64,000 bases of DNA from Telmatactis stephensoni (Eukaryota > Cnidaria > Anthozoa > Actiniaria > Isophelliidae). Made by a program: the position numbers and the translations under genes. The notes under the pieces were generated by a model. That model was not told the DNA's origin. It did no database searches and saw nothing but the letters and a program-made list of their open reading frames with translations. Location of the stretch: positions 62,001-126,000 of the forward strand of contig JALIZF010001022.1 of assembly GCA_029948255.1 (NCBI GenBank), written 5' to 3'. This document shows positions 57,366 to 64,000 of this stretch, piece by piece; the stretch's first letter is position 1; every line of letters starts with the position of its first letter.

Positions 57366-58099
57366 TGTAATAGGGCTAAAACAGTCCTAATTTGTAACAA
57401 GAGAAGTCCCTAGCTTCAACTACCAAAACAACTAGTTTTCACTCCTGGTTGCTAGGAGAACAATCTACCCCTGAAGACTGAGTAATTATCGGAACAAAAG
57501 GTTTAGGTTTGTTGACCTTGTACAGCACCTCTGTGTCAATAGTTCAAATTGAATCTTATTGATCGGAAACTAGAAAGGTTAAGTTTAATTACTCAGAGAA
57601 CTAGAAATAGATTTGGTACTTCAGCTGTTCGTGAGAACCGGTTTTTGGCACGTGACTAATAAGGACCTTGGCCTGGAAAAGCACAAGTTAGCGTCATCCC
57701 CTACCTTGAGTAAATAACAGACTTTAAGTTAAGAAATATCTACTTGCTTTTGACTAAGACTTTGGTTTCTATAACTCAGTTTGTTTTGACTCAAATGGGT
57801 AAGCGACTGTCATCGACGCTTTGTTAAGTTAATCCCTTAACAAAGACCTTTTGTAGGTTTACGCTCTCTAGGTCAAAAGCCTTAAGTCAGTTATCGATCT
57901 TGAATATTTAATGAGATCTAGCAAAAGTCGTTTGACCAGGTTCATGCCCAGTATGCTAATTAAAATTATAAATAGGGTTAGCCACTAGCTTAAAAAACAC
58001 AATCAGTTGACATCAAACTGTACACTAGTTGAACCGACGAATAAAGATCCTTGTACGCTCTACATTGGTTGTACTCATCTGTAATCTAGCCATACGACA
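57366..58099 (+). repeat. 3' LTR of the full-length Ty3/gypsy element (734 bp)
   Basis: TATAAATA is at 57967-57974 and AATAAA at 58040-58045, matching the 5' LTR base for base except near the last bases (CATACGACA). It is followed by the CACT target duplication. Confidence 0.97.
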
Positions 58100-59640
58100 C
58101 ACTTATATCTCATTGCCTAATCATAATTTATTTTTACCAGTGTCACATGGACGGCTATTTCGTATAAGCTTATATTATACATTGCTTTTAGCATGGAATC
58201 GCGGAACGCGCTCTGACACAATATACTTTACGCAAGAGAACTCGGGAGTTGTCACGCTGCCTGAGCACTTTAATACATTTTCGGTACACTGTTTGGTTGA
58301 CCTCATAAATGGCCAAAGGCCTTATTATATTATGGAGGAAGACCAAATACAAATAATCGCAATATGCGGATTTTTGGGCATACATGGCGATTGGGTAGCT
58401 TCTCAATTACCAAATTTTGAGGACCTGCCTAATGGCTATGAATATTTGCGACATGTTTTCATTTACACTTTGTATGAAAACCGGTATTCGTCTTTAGCCA
58501 AATATTATTGTGTATCGGAGGAGCAGCGTGACCCTCCTGACTTCTTCATCCGACATGAAATCATTTGTAATGTTTAGTAAGTTTTTATGTAAATTCACAA
58601 TTTCGGATTAATTTCCTGTATACATTATTAGTTACTTTCCGCTTACATAGTTTTTTCTTTTTTTTCTTTCCAGTTTAGCATGAGTAACCAAATCCCACCA
58701 TGTGAGATATGCAACAAGGCGGTTTACGCCGTAAACCCCCACCCCCTCACGATATTAACGTGTTGTGGGTACGGGGTGCACGAGCTTTGCCTAAACGATG
58801 CTCTGTGTAGGAGGGGGCGGGAGTGCCCTGTTTGTGAACGGCCGATTCGGCTGACAAATCACCCCAACCCCTCCCCTCCGGGACCCAATGGGCCTTGGCC
58901 TATTAGATACCGATATTTTACCTACGACCCCTGACCAGAAAGGCGTTGGGCTCGTGCCCGCGCCTATTGTAAGGCGTGGGGCCTTAACCTGGTGGGGCCC
59001 TTCCCCACTAATTAACTTTTGAGTGATGTAATTTTTTTTGTGTGTGTGTAAAGTGTTGTATGCTTAGCTGTAACTGACATGAGATTTTGAGTGATTCATG
59101 AGTGGAATGGAGTGACCTTGGTGAGCTAAAAATACAAAAAATGGTACCAACAAAAAATATATATATAAAACAAAAAAAGAAAATTTGATAAAAAGAAGAA
59201 AACAAAGAAAACTACGTAAAAGACGTGTCTCCAAAAATATAAAGATAGTGAGTTGAGAATGACAGAATAACGGAGTGGATGAATGTACTGACATTGCGAC
59301 AATAGACTATTTTGACATGACTGTCACCAACACTGTAACAGTTTTGACAAAGACCTATTCGTTTTTTTTTTCCTTACACATTTGTGACAAACAAATACCG
59401 TTTTGACATCTTTGAATTTTACTTATAGAACCATGTGGCACTACTTTTTACTAATCAGCCTACTAAAACTTTGCCCGCTAATGCTGGCTAATGAATTTGA
59501 CAATACAGGCAAAACAGTTACTTTTTATCCTTCATCCTTAATGATGGCACACAATTCACGACCACTAATTTTCTATACGGACACACACATTTTGAACTTA
59601 AATCTGAAATTACAGGCGACGCCTTTTGGAAAGAATCCGA
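58100..59640 (+). pseudogene. Older retroelement copy 2 (right side): ORF-A, RING-like and truncated envelope-like remnants
   Basis: It is the continuation of 45580-45808, split by the young element. ORF-A reads from LFLPVSHGRLFRI to about 58560. The RING-like frame begins at ATG 58680 and keeps all zinc ligands, but ends at a TGA near 58933 where the other copies have an Arg codon; the tail continues in another frame to about 59010. The envelope-like frame starts at ATG 59433 with the same signal peptide type and ends abruptly at about 59640, where ORF-A sequence of another copy is fused. This is a deletion or recombination junction. Confidence 0.85.
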
Positions 59641-60796
59641 AAGAAGCATTTACACTTTGTATGAAAACGGGTATTCGTATTTAGCCAAATATTATTGTGT
59701 ATCGGAGGAGCAGCGTGACCTCCTGACTTCTTCATCCGACATGAAATCATTTGTAATGTTTAGTAAGTTTTTATGTAAATTCACAATTTCGGATTAATTT
59801 CCTGTATACCTTATTAGCTACTTTCCGCTTACATAGTTTTTTTCTTTTTTCTTTCCGGTTTAGCATGAGCAACCAGGTCCCACCTTGTGAGATTTGCAAT
59901 AAGGCAGTCTACGCCGCAAACCCGCACCCGCTAACACCACTCACTTGTTGCGGGTATGGGGTACACGAGTTGTGCCTCAATGATGCACTATGTAGGAGGG
60001 GGCGGTAGTGCCCTGTTTGCGAACGGCCTATTAGGCCAACAAACCAGAATAACGGAGTGGATGAATGTACTGACATTGCGACAATAGACTATTTTGACAT
60101 GACTGTCACCAACACTGTAACGGTTTTGACAAAGACATATTCGTTTTTATTTTTCCTTACACATTCCTGACAAACAAATACCGTTTTGACGTCTTTGAAT
60201 TTTACTCATAGAACCATGTGGCACTACCTTCTACTAATCAGCCTACTAAAAATTTGCCTGCTAATGCTGGCTAACAAATTTGATAATACAGGCAAGACGG
60301 TTACCTTTTATCCTTTATCCTTAATGATTGTGCACAATTCAAGACCATTAATTTTTTATGCGGAGATGCATATTTTTAATCCGAATATGAAATTACAGGC
60401 AACTCCTTTTGGTAAAAATGTGGTTGTTAAAATCCAATGTTCACTGGCACAACAAACATTTATGAATAAGGTACTTTTGGCAGTGCATGAGGCTCATACA
60501 AATGTTAGACGAATGCTCTCCATGCCCGGTTTTACTAATTTGCTTGAATGTGATAGTTACTTAAGGAATTCTTTTACTTATGGAACAAAGTTTCCAGCTA
60601 ACATAATTTGTCCACGTGTTTATAGACCATCCCTTTGCAGTTGCAAGCAGTGGGCCATAAGTAAGTGTTCGCACATTAGTTCAGAAGAAAGTAAATTCGT
60701 TTATATAATCTAACCTTTTAACGCAAAGCCTTTTATTCATGTTCTTACTATAGTGCTTTAAGTTTCATGGAAATTTTATTAGTGATATCTGTTGTT
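59641..60796 (+). pseudogene. Older retroelement copy 3: ORF-A end, RING-like and truncated envelope-like remnants
   Basis: It begins inside ORF-A (FTLCMKTGIRI / FIYTLYENGYSYLAKYYC readings). The RING-like frame from 59865 has a TAG at about 60006 within the last zinc-binding loop and is cut near 60045. There it joins spacer sequence that in copy 2 lies at 59262. The envelope-like frame from ATG 60216 is open to 60713 but leaves the family sequence near 60690, just after a stretch matching residues to about 160 of the intact gene. The rest to 60796 is non-coding. Confidence 0.85.
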
Positions 60797-61665
60797 TGTG
60801 TGAGGTTAGAAAAGTACAAATTTCTAACTCAGGAAAAGAACTAATTTCATCCTTAGTTTCTATAACAACCATCTGTCCTTGAGAACTTTTTAAGTATAAG
60901 AACAAAAGCAATTAAGCTGTTGACCTTGGAAAACACCCAGTGTCAATAGGTCAATCATTGAATCTTATTGATCGGAACTTGAAAGGGCTTAGTTTAATTA
61001 CTTGACGGACTAGAGTTGGACTTTGTACTTCAGCTGCTCAGCAAAACCGGTTTTAAACGTAATTTTGTCACAAGTGCAGAAGACTTTAGTGTCACCAATT
61101 AGTTTTGTTTACTGACAGACTTTGAGTCAAGAAATATCTACTTGATCTTGAATAAGACTTAAGTTTTTATATCTCAGTTTGTTTTGACTTAAATATACAA
61201 TCCACTGTCATCGACGCTTTAAGTTAAGTTAATCCTTCTTATAAAGAGCTATTGTAGGATTAAGGTTATTGAGTCAATAGGCCTTATTCAGGTCAAGATT
61301 GTGAATATTTAATGAGTCTTCAGTAGAACTCACTACAACAGTTGAGTGGGTTATGCTAATGAACTCCTATAAATAAGGCTAGATACTAGCTTAGTACTCA
61401 CTCACAGTTTGACTCCAAAGCTGTAAAGTATTATTAGGCCTTATTCAGGTCAAGATTGTGAATATTTAATGAGTCTTCAGTAGAACTCACTACAACAGTT
61501 GAGTGGGTTATGCTAATGAACTCCTATAAATAAGGCTAGATACTAGCTTAGTACTCACTCACAGTTTGACTCCAAAGCTGTAAAGTATTATTAGTTCAAT
61601 GACGAATAAAGATCCTAGTATGCTCTACCTTGGTTTAATATTTGACTGAGTTCAGTCCCATAACA
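60797..61665 (+). repeat. Divergent LTR with a tandem duplication of its core promoter
   Basis: It aligns by shared words with the young LTR (GAATCTTATTGATCGGAA, TTAGTTTAATTAC, TACTTCAGCTG, AAGAAATATCTACTTG, CTGTCATCGACGCTTT, GAATATTTAATGAG). It starts TGTGTGAGG or TGTGAGG and ends near CCATAACA. A 157-bp unit is present twice (61279-61435 and 61436-61592), each with TATAAATA (61368 and 61525). One AATAAA follows near 61605. Confidence 0.85.
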
Positions 61666-61850
61666 TTTGTTTGCTTTTCAATCGTGCCTTGAGAAACTAG
61701 GAGAATGAAGATTTTTACAGATAGCGAATCCAAAACTAAATTGTCTGGAAAACCTGGTAAATCAAAAGTTTGGCTGTGTAGCACTTGTGAGTCAAAACCA
61801 AAAACAACATCTTTACCAAAATCACAATTAGCAATAGAAGTATTTCTACA

Positions 61851-62551
61851 ATGCCTACTGAAGGGGCCAGTGGCGGTGATCCGCCAGATCCTATAGAAAT
61901 TGACAATTTAACAAACAGATTTACGGAGATTTTGCAATAATCGCTTGAGGGGATTTACCAAAATATACACGAAATTAACGATTCTAACATGCAATCATTT
62001 TCCACATTGTCGGATACAGTACAGGGGTTGCAGCCCCAAAAGGGACCTCCTGGAATTTCAAAGGCTCCAATGTTTTCTGGAGTAGGTGACGATGCATAAA
62101 GTTTTTTGGAAAAATTTAAAATGTATGCTAAGTTTCATAAGTGGACAGATTAGGAACATTATCAGGCTTTTCCTTTGTCCTTACAGCTGAAATTTGGTAT
62201 ACCACTTTAGATAAAACATTCACGTCATTTGACCAATTGGCAAAGCTTTTTCAGGACAGATTCCTTTCGCCAACTTCAAATTGGGTCCCGAGGCAACAGT
62301 TAAGCCAGCATAAACCGAATCCAAATGAATTGCTTAGTGAATATTCAGCAGATATTAGGAAACGTTTAGGAATTCCTATCGGCAAAGAACTCCATTATTT
62401 CATCAAGGGCCTCTGCCCCAATCTAAGAGATTACACAATATTACAACAACCTAAGTCGTTAGAGGAAGCTGAACACGCAGCAAGAATTAAGGATTCTCTA
62501 GGTAAAACACCAAGCAATAGTTTAATGGCCAGCAATGTTTTGAGTGACTAA
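61851..62551 (+). pseudogene. Decayed gag of the divergent copy
   Basis: The ATG at 61851 opens MPTEGASGGDPPDP, followed by stops at about 61938 and 62097 and a frame change near 62141. The capsid-like part then reads YTTLDKTFTSFDQLAKLF, QDRFLSP, NELLSEYSADI, KELHYFIKGL and LRDYTILQQP, matching the gag at 46903. No zinc knuckle follows, because the copy is deleted beyond about 62570. The frame at 61705-61896 overlaps in another phase and is not considered part of it. Confidence 0.8.
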
Positions 62552-62678
62552 AATAGCGCTGCAACCCAGAGTTGATCAGAGGTGGTAGTAGAGTAAGTGA
62601 AGTGTAATCATCTTGGGAAACATTAAAGAAAGCTGAACCAAAATGTCTCTACCAAGCGTCCTTTAACAGTAATATAGT

Positions 62679-63168
62679 TAGTCCAGTCCCAGACTCTCTT
62701 TCTTGCCGCTCCAGGACTCGCGGAGAAAGAGAGTCCAGTATAACTTGCATGCGCATGTGCAAAATGAGCCAATCAATTGATTAATTAGTATTTTGTGAGC
62801 TTGCAATATGCAAATGTCAGTGTTTGGTAGCAGTGGTAGTGATGCGTATCGAAAAATTCACAAATACGTCTTTCACAACTGTCCATCCGTAAATGGCCTG
62901 TAACTGCTCAAACTTTGGTAAAAGATTATAGTTGGTTTTTCCAAGTGCATAGCTCACTGAATCAACAAATGGCTTCCCGAAATGAGACTGATATCGTGTA
63001 TACAAAACACTTTCTTCTTCAGCCATTTTGAATCATTAGATGACTTTAGGATTTGTAACCACGCGATCACCACATGAAAAAAAAAAAAACATGCGCATGC
63101 AAGTTATACTGGACTCTCTTTCTCCGCGAGTCCTGGAGCGGCAAGAAAGAGAGTCTGGGACTGGACTA
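62679..63168. mobile_element. 490-bp element with 80-bp inverted repeats and 9-bp target duplication (Mutator-like)
   Basis: The left TIR 62679-62758 and right TIR 63089-63168 are near-perfect reverse complements, starting TAGTCCAGTCCCAGACTCTC. TAATATAGT flanks both sides (62670-62678 and 63169-63177). A nine-base duplication with long TIRs is typical of Mutator-like elements. The interior carries a short minus-strand frame that resembles a host helicase start. No transposase is present. Confidence 0.85.
62817..63026 (-). pseudogene. Captured gene fragment, RecQ-like helicase N-terminus candidate
   Basis: A 69-codon minus-strand frame starts at the ATG at 63026, inside the 490-bp element. 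Its middle reads NYNLLPKFEQLQAIYG then KDVFVNFS, close to the motif-0/motif-I entry of RecQ-type helicases (a Lys-Xaa-Glu-Gln-Xaa-Xaa-Ala-Ile followed by a DVFV-type strand). The frame then leaves that pattern before the Walker A loop. It is too short to act, and the resemblance is from memory of the motif order only. Confidence 0.45.
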
Positions 63169-63240
63169 TAATATAGTAAGAGTTTGAGAGAGAAAAATTA
63201 TGTGAAATTAAACTGTGGTTGAGTGAAATTTTGTCCTTAG

Positions 63241-63345
63241 ATTCGCCCCACAGTTTGACTACAAAGCTGTAAAGTATTATGCTTATGGTGACAAATTAAG
63301 ATCCTTTGTATGCTCTACCTTTTGTCTCCTGTTGACTGCACCCAG
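63241..63345 (+). repeat. LTR 3'-end fragment
   Basis: CACAGTTTGACTACAAAGCT, TGTAAAGTATTA and GATCC...TATGCTCTACCTT match the end of the LTR at 60797-61665. With the gag fragment it makes a mostly deleted third element (LTR, gag part, LTR end), itself hit by the 490-bp element. Confidence 0.75.
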
Positions 63346-64000
63346 CTTTGTCACAGGTCAATAAAACATTTTAAAGTGAGTTTCATATTCTTTTTAAATT
63401 TTTTTCTTTCAACAAATAAATAATTTTTACTTTTTACATAATTCATTTTAAGTCACAACAAATTAACAATTACTTTTTTTTGCATAGTTCATAACAAATT
63501 TACATAGCATGTAATATCAGAATTGATTTCAAATAATCGGTAAAAAGACTTTTTAGATCAAAAGATCTATTTTTTCGATGCAAATTTTGAGAAGTTCATA
63601 AATACCTTTACAAACAAAGTCGCTCTTTCCTTTGTCTTCGGTTGCCAGGCAAACGAACCCTGCAAAGAATTCAAAATATTTCAAGATTACAATTCATCGT
63701 TCACAGAAATCTTGTTTGAGAGCTTCTAAAATAAATATAAACTGTTTTAAGATATCATGACGACTTTTTCAACAAGCATTTGACTTTGTATTACAAATGA
63801 TCTTAATTAAGAATAGGCAACAAAAAAAACGCGTTTTTATTGTTCTCGAAAGCTTGTTTGCCAATCTCAGAAATCAGACTGAAAATTCCTTACAAATGCC
63901 CAAAGTCAAACCATTCTGGAGCTAATACTCTTAAAATAAGCTAAAGAAGTAAATGAAATTAAAAATTTATCAAAATATCACGGAAAAAAGTCATTGCTGG
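63346..64000. other. No gene seen
   Basis: AT-rich DNA with T-runs; no repeat or exon was recognised. Confidence 0.5.

Larger units (their letters stand above)
45809..58099 (+). mobile_element. Full-length Ty3/gypsy retroelement with envelope-like and two further accessory genes (12.3 kb)
   Basis: The order is LTR, gag, protease, RT, RNase H, integrase with GPF module and chromodomain, ORF-A, RING-like ORF, envelope-like ORF, polypurine tract, LTR. A 4-bp target duplication (CACT, 45805-45808 and 58100-58103) flanks it. The uninterrupted target is visible in the related copy 1 near 43839. It is inserted in the ORF-A region of an older copy of the same family. Gag-pol is broken by one stop in gag, an in-frame TAA between protease and RT, a SINE in RT, and frame changes near 50655, 51415, 52202 and 52285. 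The accessory frames are open. In other animals, Ty3/gypsy elements with envelope genes (errantiviruses) can form particles; whether this one does is unknown. Confidence 0.92.

Noticed and set aside
57053..57370. 105-codon frame before the 3' LTR
   Set aside because: It starts without ATG, runs into the LTR, and has no counterpart in the other copies.

Overview
The window is animal nuclear DNA, most likely from an anthozoan cnidarian (a sea anemone or stony coral). It is AT-rich, its genes have GT-AG introns, and its repeats are of many kinds: microsatellites, MITEs, R2-like LINEs, a Ty3/gypsy element with an envelope-like gene, and an ISL2EU-type THAP transposon. Two small secreted peptide genes have cysteine frameworks resembling the defensin-fold peptides of sea anemones. 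The taxonomic call is inference; no species marker was recognised.

Left part (1-17.9 kb): decayed minus-strand LINE fragments (2.0-4.2 kb), then intergenic DNA with two TTAA-flanked MITEs. Two two-exon genes for short secreted six-cysteine peptides follow (8,794-10,269 and 14,722-15,360). They share intron phase and position, and some upstream flanking sequence, so they look like a tandem duplication.

Middle (17.9-34.5 kb): a complete nine-exon organic anion transporter (SLCO/OATP) gene at 17,892-26,847 has introns filled with MITEs, hairpins and microsatellites. After it come intergenic repeats, a minus-strand LINE reverse-transcriptase fragment ending in a large compound microsatellite, and a PRD-like homeobox gene at about 32,581-33,149. 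The normally invariant homeodomain Asn51 is Asp in this gene.

Right part (34.5-64 kb) is almost wholly mobile DNA. It contains an old broken gypsy pol, then an ISL2EU-like transposon (about 37,776-42,627) with an apparently intact 535-residue THAP transposase and a decayed SAP/SWIM/YqaJ-nuclease partner. Next is a nest of related Ty3/gypsy copies. The youngest copy (45,809-58,099; 734-bp LTRs with one visible difference; 4-bp CACT target duplication) sits inside an older relative. It carries gag, protease, RT, RNase H and chromodomain integrase, then three accessory frames: an unrecognised protein, a RING-like zinc protein, and a 696-residue envelope-like glycoprotein. Each accessory frame has a plausible 3' splice site before it. 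The accessory frames are open, whereas gag-pol has a stop codon, a tRNA-derived SINE inside RT and several frameshifts. Beyond lie further broken copies, a divergent LTR with a duplicated core promoter, and a 490-bp element with 80-bp inverted repeats and a 9-bp target duplication. That last element carries what looks like a helicase-gene fragment.
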